A stretch of DNA of 35,776 bases from Phycisphaeraceae bacterium (GTDB lineage Bacteria; Planctomycetota; Phycisphaerae; Phycisphaerales; Zrk34): the NCBI GenBank assembly GCA_028282685.1, contig JANQHK010000047.1:1-35776 (forward strand), written 5' to 3'. The notes under the pieces were generated by a model that did no database searches, was not told where the DNA came from, and worked only from the letters and a program-made list of their open reading frames with translations. A program made the position numbers and the translations under genes. This document shows positions 15,406-23,240 of this stretch, piece after piece (the stretch's first letter is position 1; the number at the start of each line of letters is the position of its first letter).

Positions 15406-16910
15406 TATTGACTGCCCAATCTTGTCACCGCATCCGGACTGATCATCTGATCGAACGTTTTTTCGTCCATCAGTTTCATTTCCAGCACGATTTCACGGAT
15501 GGTCTTTCCCTGCTTTTGTGCGGCGAGAGCGACCTCGGTCGCCTTCTCGTAACCGATCGCGTCGACCAGCGCGGTCACTGTGGCCGTGGCCCCGGCGACA
15601 TATGCCGCGCATCGTTGCTCATCGGCTTCGATTCCCTCCACGCAATGCCGGGCGAACAGATCGCAGGCGTTGATCATCAGATCGATCTCGCCTAACAAAC
15701 AGTCGGCGACGAGCGGGTAGAGATGATTCAACTCCAGGTTGCCGCCGCTGCACGCGTGGAAGATTGTCTGGTCGTATCCGCTGACCATCAGCGCCGCCTG
15801 CGCCACGGCTTCGGGAATCACGGGATTGATCTTGCCGGGCATGATCGACGAGCCGGCCTGGCGCTGCGGCAGCTTGATCTCGCCAAATCCCGCATCGGGC
15901 CCGCTGGAAAGCAGCCGCAGATCGTTGGCGATCTTCAGCAGGTTGCTGGCCAGTGCGCGAACGATGCCCGACACCTCCACCAGCGCATCGGTATTCTGCG
16001 TGGCTTCGAGCATGTTCTCGGCTCGAGCCAGGCCCAGGCCCGTGATATCGCGGAGGTGTTCGATGGCCTTGAAAATGAACTGGCGCGGCGCACCCAGTCC
16101 GGTGCCGATCGCCGTACCACCGAGGTTAACCACGCGCAACCGCTCCTCGCACTTGTACAGGCGCCAGCGATCGCGCGCCAGCGCCTCGGCGTACGCGCCC
16201 ATCTGTCGGCCGAGCGTGGTGAGCACCGCATCCTGCAATTGCGTCCGTCCCACGCGCACCACGTGGGCCAGTTCCTTCTCTTTGGCACTGAAGGCATCGT
16301 GCAGTTTGATGACGGTTTGTTCGAGCGCATGCAGTTGCACAATCGCCGCCACGCGCAACGCCGTCGGATAGGTGTCGTTGGTGGACTGGTGCAGGTTGAT
16401 GTCATCGAGCGGATGGACACAAGCCCCCTCTTCCTTCAAGGGAGAGGGCTGAGGTGAGGGAGGGTTTTCACCGCCTTGCGCACCCCTGGAATCATCCCCC
16501 TCACCCAACCTCTCCCCCACTTGGGGAAGAGGGGAGTAACTGCCCAAGGGCCGCCCCAGTATCCGCAGCGCGCGGTTGGCGATCACCTCGTTGACGTTCA
16601 TGTTCGTGGATGTACCCGCTCCACCCTGCAAGGCATCGATCGCGATGTGATCGTCCAGCATTCCCTCGGCCAACTCACCGCACGCCTGCGCGATTGCTGC
16701 GAATGTCGGCTCGTCCCATCGCCCCAGCTCGTGATTGGTTCGGGCGCAGGCCAGTTTGACCTGCCCGTAGGCGTGGATCAGTTCCCGACGAACCGGCCGC
16801 CGGGCCAGCGGAAAGTTTTCCATCGCGCGCGCGGTGTGGATGCCGTACAGGGTATCAGCCGGCACCTGCATTTCACCCAGCAGATCGTGCTCGATTCGGT
16901 AGTCAGGCAT
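15405..16910 (-). CDS. aspA: Aspartate ammonia-lyase carrying an in-frame repeat insert
   Basis: 501 residues; converts aspartate to fumarate and ammonium. Family marks: DTLYGIHTARAMENF near the start, GGAGTSTNMNVNEVIANRA (97-115), HQSTNDTYPTA (174-184) and the flexible-loop signature GSSIMPGKINPV, with catalytic serine. Usual length is about 465; the excess of about 38 residues is one block (about 126-165) beginning PLPQVGERLGEG and containing PSPQPSPLKEEG. It lies between RPLGSY and HPLDDIN. The insert is encoded by a palindromic repeat (16424-16535). Class II fumarase is an alternative, but the N-terminal pattern favours AspA. It sits between hydG and hydF, so it may supply ammonium for the azadithiolate ligand. 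Confidence 0.88.
   Translation of the reverse strand: MPDYRIEHDLLGEMQVPADTLYGIHTARAMENFPLARRPVRRELIHAYGQVKLACARTNHELGRWDEPTFAAIAQACGELAEGMLDDHIAIDALQGGAGTSTNMNVNEVIANRALRILGRPLGSYSPLPQVGERLGEGDDSRGAQGGENPPSPQPSPLKEEGACVHPLDDINLHQSTNDTYPTALRVAAIVQLHALEQTVIKLHDAFSAKEKELAHVVRVGRTQLQDAVLTTLGRQMGAYAEALARDRWRLYKCEERLRVVNLGGTAIGTGLGAPRQFIFKAIEHLRDITGLGLARAENMLEATQNTDALVEVSGIVRALASNLLKIANDLRLLSSGPDAGFGEIKLPQRQAGSSIMPGKINPVIPEAVAQAALMVSGYDQTIFHACSGGNLELNHLYPLVADCLLGEIDLMINACDLFARHCVEGIEADEQRCAAYVAGATATVTALVDAIGYEKATEVALAAQKQGKTIREIVLEMKLMDEKTFDQMISPDAVTRLGSQ
16424..16535 (-). repeat. Palindromic repeat inserted in frame in aspA
   Basis: About 112 bp. Each end is itself a hairpin (CCCTCTTCC/GGGAGAGGG type at one end, CCTCTCCCCC/GGGGAAGAGG type at the other), with CCCTCACC-like inner arms that pair across the element. 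On the coding strand it shares GGTTGGGTGAGGGGGATGAT and GGTGCGCAAG with the copy in the methyltransferase gene at 29982-30093. It adds an open reading block and leaves the AspA frame intact. Confidence 0.9.
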
Positions 16911-16911
16911 C

Positions 16912-17014
16912 AGTTACCAGTTCACGGTTAACAGTTACCAGTTTGTACCTGTCCAACGACATCCCATCAACTGGAAACGGGTAACCGGCAACTGGTAACT
17001 GGCAACCGTTAAAA
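16912..17014. repeat. Inverted GTTAACAGTTACC repeats between hydG and aspA
   Basis: The left half carries CAGTTACCAGTT twice around GGTTAACAG (16912-16946). The right half carries AACTGGTAACTGG and GGGTAACCGG (16970-17014). They are in opposite orientation and can form a long imperfect hairpin that fills this gene gap. The units resemble the 8-bp GGTTAACT family. Confidence 0.6.
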
Positions 17015-18451
17015 GTACAAGTCCCGCTCATCGGTGGTCCGGATCTGTTCCATCCGGCGGATCAGTTCTTCCTTGCGCTTGTTGTCGGGCATCTCGGCGA
17101 GCATTTTCCGGATGAGTTTTTCCCCGGCGGCGCGCGTGGCCGGCGATGCGTAATCGACCAGGTATTCCTGGAAAGTGCTCAGCGCATTGGGCGTGCACAA
17201 CCGCTCGATGAAGCCGGGGATGGCAAACTCCATGAACTCTTCGCCGGTTCGGCCGAGTCGGTAGCAGGCCGTGCAGAAGCTGGGAATGTATCCTTCGACG
17301 GCCAGTTGCTGGATCACCTCGTCGAGCGAGCGAATATCGCCCAGCTCGAACTGCTCTTTTTCGCTGTACTGCTGTTGGGCATCGCCGACCTCGGTGTATC
17401 CGCCGAGTTCGATGCGTGAGCCGGCGTCGATCTGCGAGACGCCGAATCCCATGATCTCGTTGCGCAGTTCGGCCGGCTCGCGCGCGGTGAGGATCATGCC
17501 GGTGTAGGGCACGCTCAGCCGCAGAATCGCCACGAGGCGTTTGAAGTCGTAATCGCTGACCATCCACTGCTCGTCGAGCTGCACGTTTGAGGCCGGTCGC
17601 AGGCGCGGGAAGCTGATGGTATGCGGCCCGCAGTTGAAGCGATCCATCAGGTAGCGTGCGTGCGTGACCAGCCCGAGCACCTCGAACCGCCAGTCGTACA
17701 GGCCGAACAGCGCGCCGATGCCGACGTCGTCGAGCCCGACCTCCCAGGCGCGGCTGAGCCCGTCGAGCCGCCAGAGGTAATCGCCCTTGCGGGTCCCAGC
17801 GGGATGCACGCTGGCGTACGTCTCGTGGTGGTACGTTTCGTGGAAGACCTGATACGTGCCGATGCCCGCTTCCTTGACGATCTTGTAGCCGTCCTGGTCG
17901 AGCGGAGCGGCGTTGATGTTCACGCGGCGAATCTCGCCCTTGCCCTTGCGCGTTTCGTAGACCATGCGCACGGTTTCGGCGATGAACTCGGCGCCGTACA
18001 TCGGGTGTTCACCGAACACCAGAATCAGCCGCTTGTGCCCCTTGTCTTCCAGAGCGTGAATCTGCTGCTGTACTTCGCCGGCATCAAGCGTACGCCGCAC
18101 GGCGTCTTTATTCGACCGACGAAAACCGCAGTACGAACAATCGTTGACACAATGGTTGCCGATGTACAGCGGCGCGAAGAGGACGATGCGATTGCCGTAG
18201 ACATCGCGTTTCAGTTGTCGGGCCGTGGCGAAGATTTCCTCGACCAGTTCCGGATCGTCGCAGTTGATCAGCACCGCGGATTCCTCGACGGTCAGCGGCT
18301 CCTTGGCGACGGACTTGGCCATCACCTCGCGCGCTTCGACGGGATCGGCGGGATCGGCGGGCTTGCCGATCAACCCCTGGATTTTGTCATCGTCGATGAA
18401 GTCGACGCAGTTTTTTGAGAGAGCGGATTTCATGTTGGGCAGGGTGCTCAT
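17009..18451 (-). CDS. hydG: [FeFe]-hydrogenase maturation radical SAM tyrosine lyase HydG
   Basis: 480 residues. HydG cleaves tyrosine with S-adenosylmethionine and makes the CO and cyanide ligands of the H-cluster as an iron synthon. The radical SAM cluster is Cys101-x3-Cys105-x2-Cys108 (CVNDCSYCGF). The second, auxiliary cluster site is Cys393-x2-Cys396 (CTACYRLGRTG) with Cys419, 22 residues later; this separates HydG from ThiH. The hydE stop overlaps the hydG start by 4 bases (ATGA), so they are coupled. The repeat-filled gap to aspA follows. Confidence 0.95.
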   Translation of the reverse strand: MSTLPNMKSALSKNCVDFIDDDKIQGLIGKPADPADPVEAREVMAKSVAKEPLTVEESAVLINCDDPELVEEIFATARQLKRDVYGNRIVLFAPLYIGNHCVNDCSYCGFRRSNKDAVRRTLDAGEVQQQIHALEDKGHKRLILVFGEHPMYGAEFIAETVRMVYETRKGKGEIRRVNINAAPLDQDGYKIVKEAGIGTYQVFHETYHHETYASVHPAGTRKGDYLWRLDGLSRAWEVGLDDVGIGALFGLYDWRFEVLGLVTHARYLMDRFNCGPHTISFPRLRPASNVQLDEQWMVSDYDFKRLVAILRLSVPYTGMILTAREPAELRNEIMGFGVSQIDAGSRIELGGYTEVGDAQQQYSEKEQFELGDIRSLDEVIQQLAVEGYIPSFCTACYRLGRTGEEFMEFAIPGFIERLCTPNALSTFQEYLVDYASPATRAAGEKLIRKMLAEMPDNKRKEELIRRMEQIRTTDERDLYF

Positions 18452-19545
18452 GAGTCACCTCCAATCGATTCGATGGCCGAATCGGCATCGCGGCGTTGCT
18501 GTGCGTTCGGCGAGTCGCCGCGCCCCTTGCCGACGGAACGGCCGATCATCGCCACACGCCCCGTGACGCAGAGCAGGCATTGGCCGGCCGAATCCTTGAT
18601 GCAGGCCTTGTCGGGATAGATTTCGTACGCGCCGCGGTGTTCGGTGGGCGAGAGGTTGGGCATGATGATGTTGGCGCCGCGCTGCAGGCCGAGCTCCCGG
18701 CCGGATTTCGTGTTCAGCGTCGCCAGCGCCGTGGTCGCGGGAATGTTCGTATCCGGACAGAGCAGACGCGTCAGCGCCAGCACCTTGTAGGTCATCAGTT
18801 CGGTCGCCGGGACCTGCAAATCTTCCGAGGCCATGTAGTGTTCCAGGTACTTGCCGAGCGGCGTGTCGGGGTGGGGGATATACGGCCCGACGCCGATCAT
18901 GTCCAGATCAAGCTCGGCGAAGGCGAGCAGATCGTCGGCCAGGTCGCTCCACGTCTGCCCCGGGATACCGATCATCACACCCGAGCCGACCTCAAAACCC
19001 AACCGACGCAACGTGCGCAGAATCTCCATCCGATCGCGCTTGGGCTGCCCGGGCGCGGGGGGATGAATCCGATCAAACAGTTTCGCGTTGGACGTTTCAA
19101 ATCGCAGCAGGTATCGATCGGCCCCGGCATCGCGCATGTGTTGCAGCGCATCATCCTCCCACTCGCCCACGCTGAGTGTGACGGCCATGTCCGTTTCACT
19201 CTTGATTCGGCGCACCAGGGCGCAGAGCCAGTCGAGATCGATTCCCGGATCTTCACCGGATTGCAGGACGACGGTGCCGTAGTTGAACGCGACGGCCTGG
19301 CCGACGCAGTCCATGATTTCGTCTTCGGTGAGCCGGTAGCGGGAGAGCTTGGCGTTGCCGGTGCGTAATCCGCAGTAGAGGCAGTTGCGCTGACAGATAT
19401 TGGAAAATTCGATCAGCCCGCGCAGATGCACTGCATCGCCGACGTGCTCGCGGCGCGTCTGGTCAGCCAAGGCCCACAATTCGTCCAAGCGCCGGGGGCG
19501 CTGCTCGGTGAGCCAGTCAAGGATTTGTTGCTTCGGCAAGGTCAT
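18448..19545 (-). CDS. hydE: [FeFe]-hydrogenase maturation radical SAM enzyme HydE
   Basis: 365 residues. The radical SAM motif is Cys51-x3-Cys55-x2-Cys58 (CQRNCLYCGLRTGN). Typical HydE segments follow: VLQSGEDPG, LRFETSNAKLFDRIHP, GSGVMIGIPGQTWSDLADDL, MIGVGPYIPHPDTPLG and NIIMPNLSPTEHR. HydE acts on the HydG product to build the diiron dithiolate precursor. The start at 19545 overlaps the preceding receiver-kinase gene by 29 bases, and no strong ribosome site is visible, so coupling is likely. The C-terminal 25 residues are polar and not conserved. Confidence 0.95.
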   Translation of the reverse strand: MTLPKQQILDWLTEQRPRRLDELWALADQTRREHVGDAVHLRGLIEFSNICQRNCLYCGLRTGNAKLSRYRLTEDEIMDCVGQAVAFNYGTVVLQSGEDPGIDLDWLCALVRRIKSETDMAVTLSVGEWEDDALQHMRDAGADRYLLRFETSNAKLFDRIHPPAPGQPKRDRMEILRTLRRLGFEVGSGVMIGIPGQTWSDLADDLLAFAELDLDMIGVGPYIPHPDTPLGKYLEHYMASEDLQVPATELMTYKVLALTRLLCPDTNIPATTALATLNTKSGRELGLQRGANIIMPNLSPTEHRGAYEIYPDKACIKDSAGQCLLCVTGRVAMIGRSVGKGRGDSPNAQQRRDADSAIESIGGDS

Positions 19546-20689
19546 CGGTGTTCTCGGCGGTCTGCTCGGAACGGCGCTGAAGCGTAACGGTGAAGGTGCT
19601 GCCGACCTCGGGCTCGCTTTCGACGCTCGCCGCCCCGTGGTACATCTCGGCGATGCGTTTGACGATCGACAACCCCAGGCCGCTGCCCAGAATGTTACGC
19701 GTCTTGGCGTTCTTGATTCTTACAAACTCCCGGAACAGTTTAGCCGCCTCATCCGGGCTCATCCCGATTCCGGTATCGGCAACTTGAATCGTGATTGAGT
19801 CCGAATCGCAGGACAATTCGATATCCACCCGCCCGCCATCGCGGTTGTACTTCACTGCATTGGAGACAAGGTTGTTCAGGATGATTTCCATCTCGGTGCG
19901 ATCGGCGTTGATCGCGGTCGGTCCGTCGGCGTGCAGAGCCACGGTGATCCGGCGTTCCTGTGCAGCCGGTTCGAGCGTCTCCATGGCCATCCGCGCCACC
20001 TCGGCCAAGTCGACCTCCACCAGTTCGCGCCGGCGCTGACCCGATTCGATGCGCGTCATGTCCAGCAGGTCGACGATCAGCTTGCGCATGTGATCGATGC
20101 GGATCAGCGAGCGGTCGATCATCTGTTTCGCGGTGGCCGGATCGGGCGCGGCGGCGGGATCGTTGAGAATCTGCAGGTATCCGGTGACGGCGTTGAGCGG
20201 ACTTTTCAACTCGTGACCGAGCACGCGGATAAACTCGAACCGCACCCGGCGTCTTTCCTCTTCCAACCGGCGCGCGTGGCGGACCAGCAGCAGGTGCGCC
20301 GCGGCCTTGCGCACCGCATCCTTCAACTCCGCGGGGGTGAACGGTTTGGGCAGGTAATCGAACGTGCCCATCTTGGTCGCATGCACGGCCGAATCGATCG
20401 TCGCGTACGCGGTGATCATCACCGTGAGCATGTCGGGCGTATCCTGCTCCAGCGCCTTGAGCAGTTCCATGCCGCTCATGCCCGGCAACTTCTGATCAAG
20501 TAACAACAGGTCCGGCGCCCGGTCACGGATTTTCCACAACGCCTGCTCGGCGGTTTGGGCCTGGTCGACTTCAAAGCAGACCGGCTCGCCGTGATCGGGC
20601 ACTTCGATGCGATGATCGCGCAGCGTGCGCGCCACACCGACACGCATGCCCATTTCGTCATCGCAGACCAGTACCCGAAGCGTCGTCAT
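19517..20689 (-). CDS. Receiver-histidine kinase hybrid (REC-HisKA-HATPase)
   Basis: 390 residues. An N-terminal receiver (about 4-125) has Asp10/Asp11, phospho-acceptor Asp65 (LLLLDQKLPGMSG), Thr93 (MITAYAT) and Lys115 (YLPKPFTPAEL), NtrC-like. A coiled linker leads to HisKA with His159 (LGHELKSPLNAVTGYL). HATPase_c has NNLVSNAVKYN, ADTGIGMS and GSGLGLSIVKRI. The order, receiver before kinase, suggests a relay protein whose kinase is tuned by phosphorylation. The ATG at 20689, 5 bases after the receiver gene stop and behind GAAGGA, was chosen; the frame is open further upstream but only inside that gene. It lies between the sensor kinase/receiver pair and the maturase genes. Confidence 0.88.
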   Translation of the reverse strand: MTTLRVLVCDDEMGMRVGVARTLRDHRIEVPDHGEPVCFEVDQAQTAEQALWKIRDRAPDLLLLDQKLPGMSGMELLKALEQDTPDMLTVMITAYATIDSAVHATKMGTFDYLPKPFTPAELKDAVRKAAAHLLLVRHARRLEEERRRVRFEFIRVLGHELKSPLNAVTGYLQILNDPAAAPDPATAKQMIDRSLIRIDHMRKLIVDLLDMTRIESGQRRRELVEVDLAEVARMAMETLEPAAQERRITVALHADGPTAINADRTEMEIILNNLVSNAVKYNRDGGRVDIELSCDSDSITIQVADTGIGMSPDEAAKLFREFVRIKNAKTRNILGSGLGLSIVKRIAEMYHGAASVESEPEVGSTFTVTLQRRSEQTAENTDDLAEATNP

Positions 20690-20694
20690 CGTTG

Positions 20695-21102
20695 TTAATC
20701 CTTCAGCAGCTTGCCCAGCGTGCCGGTGAGTTGCTCGGAGCGAACCGGCTTGGTCAGCCAGGCGTCGGCCTTCACCCACGAGCGCTCTTCGCGCGTGGAG
20801 GCGTCGAACTCGTGGCCCGTTTCGCTGGTCACGGCGGTCACCAGAATCACCGGCATGTCCGGACGATGCTTCTTCAGGTGATAACAGAGGGTGAATCCCG
20901 CATCGTGCTCTTCCATCATCAGGTCGACCACGGCGGCGTCGAACTCCTGACGTTGGGCCAGCTCCTGACCCTGCGCCGCGGATTCGGCGGTCGTCACCGT
21001 GTGGCCGGCGGATTCGAGCATCACCTTCTGCTGCAGCAGAAAATCCGGATCGTCATCGACGAGCAGGACGTGGCCGGTTTTGTGGGCAGTTTCAGCGGTC
21101 AC
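20695..21102 (-). CDS. Receiver-only response regulator
   Basis: 135 residues. Receiver with Asp16-Asp18, acceptor Asp60 (AAVVDLMMEE), Thr89 (ILVTAVTS) and Lys118 (WLTKPV). A short loop insertion lies around DASTREERSWVKAD. No output domain. The sensor kinase upstream ends at the same base where this gene begins (21102), a one-base overlap that implies coupling; the pair are presumably cognate. It is similar in layout to the receiver at 7779-8147. Confidence 0.88.
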   Translation of the reverse strand: MTAETAHKTGHVLLVDDDPDFLLQQKVMLESAGHTVTTAESAAQGQELAQRQEFDAAVVDLMMEEHDAGFTLCYHLKKHRPDMPVILVTAVTSETGHEFDASTREERSWVKADAWLTKPVRSEQLTGTLGKLLKD

Positions 21103-23111
21103 TAGACATCTCCTTCAATACGCGGCAGGGTGACAGCGAACGTGGCGCCGGTCGGTCCGACGCCGGGGTTGGTGTTGGTGGTCACGGCGATGTCGCCCCG
21201 GTGCATCTTCACGATGCCGTAGGTGACCGCCAGGCCCAGTCCCGTACCCTTGCCGATCTGCTTGGTGGTAAAAAACGGATCGAAAATCTTTCCCAGGATA
21301 TCCGACGGGATACCCGGGCCGGTATCCGACACCTCGATGCGAACAGCGGCGCCATCATCGCCGGTGCGCACGGTCAGGGTGCCGCCGGCTTCGGTCATCG
21401 CGGCGAACGCGTTGGTGAACAGGTTGGTCAGCACCTGGATGATCTGGTCGCGATCGATCTCGGCGATGGGATCGTCCAGATCGTGCCGAACCGAGACACA
21501 GACGTTATCCGGATGGCTGAGCATGCGCAAGGCGTGATCGACGGTTTCGCGCACGTCGGTCGGCTGGCGCACGACCTTGTTCTGCCGGGCGAAATCGAGC
21601 AGGCCGCCGACGATCTTCCGGCAGCGTCCGGCCTGGTCGACGACCATGCGCAGGTCCTCGCGCAGCTTTTCGTCCAACGATTCATCTTCGAGCAACAAAT
21701 GCGTGTACATCAGCACCACCGACAGCGGATTGTTCACCTCGTGGGCGATACCCGCGGCAAGTTGGCCCATGCTTGCCAATTTTTCGGACTGAATCAACTG
21801 CTCCCGTGTCTCGGCCAGTTCGCGGTTGGTGCTGGTCAACTCGGTCATCGTCGCCTTGATGCGCTCGATGGTGTTGGGCAGGCACATGTCGGTTTCGGCC
21901 AAGCCCTTGTGAATGGCGATGGCGTGTTCGAGGCAGGTATCGTACCCGCAGGCGCCGCAATTCAATTCATCCTCGGCGCGCTGTTTGCCCATGTCCTGGA
22001 GAATCCGCGTGATCTGCTCGCGGGAAGGCATCGCCAGACGCTGATCGTTGGCGACGAAACGCCGGTTCAAATCGAGGTCGGCCATGTCCGTCATCGCGGC
22101 GCGCCAGCGGTCGGCGTCGAGCGCCTCGGCCTGCTGACGGGCGTATTGGCTGACGCGGTTGCGCCGTGCGAAGTAACCGTCCTCGTTGGTCACGCCCGCG
22201 CCCATGATGCAGCCGTTGCAGCAGAGCACCTCGAGCAGACGGGAATCCAGATCCCCGTTTTCAAACGCCCTGATGGCCTGCGGGAAACTGGAGCGGCCCT
22301 CGGCGGTCACCACGTGGCCGGTCAGCAGGTCCTCCGCGACACCGGCCGTCTGCAACATGCCGCCGTTGATCGCGAACACGCGCCCCAAGCCGCCGTGCGG
22401 CGGATCGAAAGCCGAGGCCTGCACCGTCGACGGATCGACGCCCTCTTTCAGCAACATCACGCGCAGCTCGGCGAAGGTGATCGCGACGTCCACATCGTCG
22501 TTGAGCGAATTGCTGGCGGCTTCGGCCTTCTTGGCGATGCACGGTCCGATGAACACGATGCGCAGCCCATCGCCGTGCAGACGCTTCAGCGCCCGGGCCG
22601 TCGCCACCATCGGGCTGACCACCGGCGCCAGTTGATCGACCATTTCCGGATGGTACCGTTCGACGAAGCGGATGATGGCCGGGCAGGTGGTGGCGATGTA
22701 GCGCCGATCGGCCGAACCGTCGAGCAGCTTACGATAACGCCCGGCGACGAGATCGGCTCCGAAGGCCACTTCGTTGACGTAATCGAAACCCAACGTGCGG
22801 ATCATGCCGACCAGCGTGGCATGATCCATGCCGGCAAATTCCGCCGGGAAGCTGGGCGCGATGACCGCCGCCACGGGCGTCTGCCCGCCCAGAAGCATGC
22901 GCACCTGGTTGATATTCGTTAAAACCCGCTTGGCGTTCTGCGAGCAGACGCGCACGCAGTTCCCACAGCCGATGCACCGCTCATCGAGCACGTGCGCCTG
23001 ACCTTCCGCCACGCGAATCGCCTTCGCCGGGCACTCGCGAATGCACGTATAGCACACCCGGCAACGCTCGGAGATGGTCTTGACCAGCGGCATGTTCGGT
23101 GAAGGGGTCAT
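21102..23111 (-). CDS. Hydrogenase-like sensor histidine kinase
   Basis: 669 residues. Two 4Fe-4S ferredoxin motifs come first (Cys17/20/23/27; Cys46/49/52/56). A domain like the HydA C-terminal part follows (about 75-325): P1-like TTCPA (Cys143), P2-like GPCIAKKAE (Cys191) and P3-like [10 protein letters not shown] (Cys297, Cys301). So all four ligands of the H-cluster cubane are kept. Next is a CGxCGxxxC Fe-S domain (Cys385, 388, 393, 410), a coiled helix, HisKA (His457 in [11 protein letters not shown]) and HATPase_c ([25 protein letters not shown]). It is soluble, with no receiver. It probably senses H2 or redox state. The start at 23111 has AAAGGA 5 bases upstream; an open stretch before it is repeat sequence. 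Confidence 0.9.
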   Translation of the reverse strand: MTPSPNMPLVKTISERCRVCYTCIRECPAKAIRVAEGQAHVLDERCIGCGNCVRVCSQNAKRVLTNINQVRMLLGGQTPVAAVIAPSFPAEFAGMDHATLVGMIRTLGFDYVNEVAFGADLVAGRYRKLLDGSADRRYIATTCPAIIRFVERYHPEMVDQLAPVVSPMVATARALKRLHGDGLRIVFIGPCIAKKAEAASNSLNDDVDVAITFAELRVMLLKEGVDPSTVQASAFDPPHGGLGRVFAINGGMLQTAGVAEDLLTGHVVTAEGRSSFPQAIRAFENGDLDSRLLEVLCCNGCIMGAGVTNEDGYFARRNRVSQYARQQAEALDADRWRAAMTDMADLDLNRRFVANDQRLAMPSREQITRILQDMGKQRAEDELNCGACGYDTCLEHAIAIHKGLAETDMCLPNTIERIKATMTELTSTNRELAETREQLIQSEKLASMGQLAAGIAHEVNNPLSVVLMYTHLLLEDESLDEKLREDLRMVVDQAGRCRKIVGGLLDFARQNKVVRQPTDVRETVDHALRMLSHPDNVCVSVRHDLDDPIAEIDRDQIIQVLTNLFTNAFAAMTEAGGTLTVRTGDDGAAVRIEVSDTGPGIPSDILGKIFDPFFTTKQIGKGTGLGLAVTYGIVKMHRGDIAVTTNTNPGVGPTGATFAVTLPRIEGDV

Positions 23112-23126
23112 CGGATCCTTTCGCTT

Positions 23127-23232
23127 CCTCTCCCTTTCAGGGAGAGGGGTAGGGTGAGGGTGCAAACCCCAAACAACGTCGCGGCGGGGGAATCAACCCC
23201 CTCACCCAACCTCTCCCCCACCAGGGGGAGAG
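23127..23232 (-). repeat. Palindromic repeat, intergenic copy between hydA and the sensor kinase
   Basis: Same layout and orientation as the aspA and methyltransferase copies. CTCTCCCCC/GGGGGAGAGG and CCTCTCCCT/AGGGAGAGG hairpins lie at the ends, with GGTTGGGTGAGGGGG and CCCTCACCC inner arms. The central 30 bases differ from the two coding copies. It ends about 15 bases before the sensor kinase start, next to its ribosome site. Confidence 0.85.
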
Positions 23233-23240
23233 CAGTTCAT

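Noticed and set aside
16424-16535. Frameshift or pseudogene in aspA
   Set aside because: The reading frame stays open through the insert and the flanking AspA sequence is intact on both sides with the signature motifs.
21102-23111. Annotation as a third [FeFe]-hydrogenase
   Set aside because: The P1 motif is shortened and the protein ends in a complete histidine kinase, so a sensor is more likely than an enzyme.
23112-23165. N-terminal extension of the sensor kinase to 23165
   Set aside because: The extra residues (PHPTPLPERE) are translated from the palindromic repeat, and the ATG at 23111 has a proper ribosome site.
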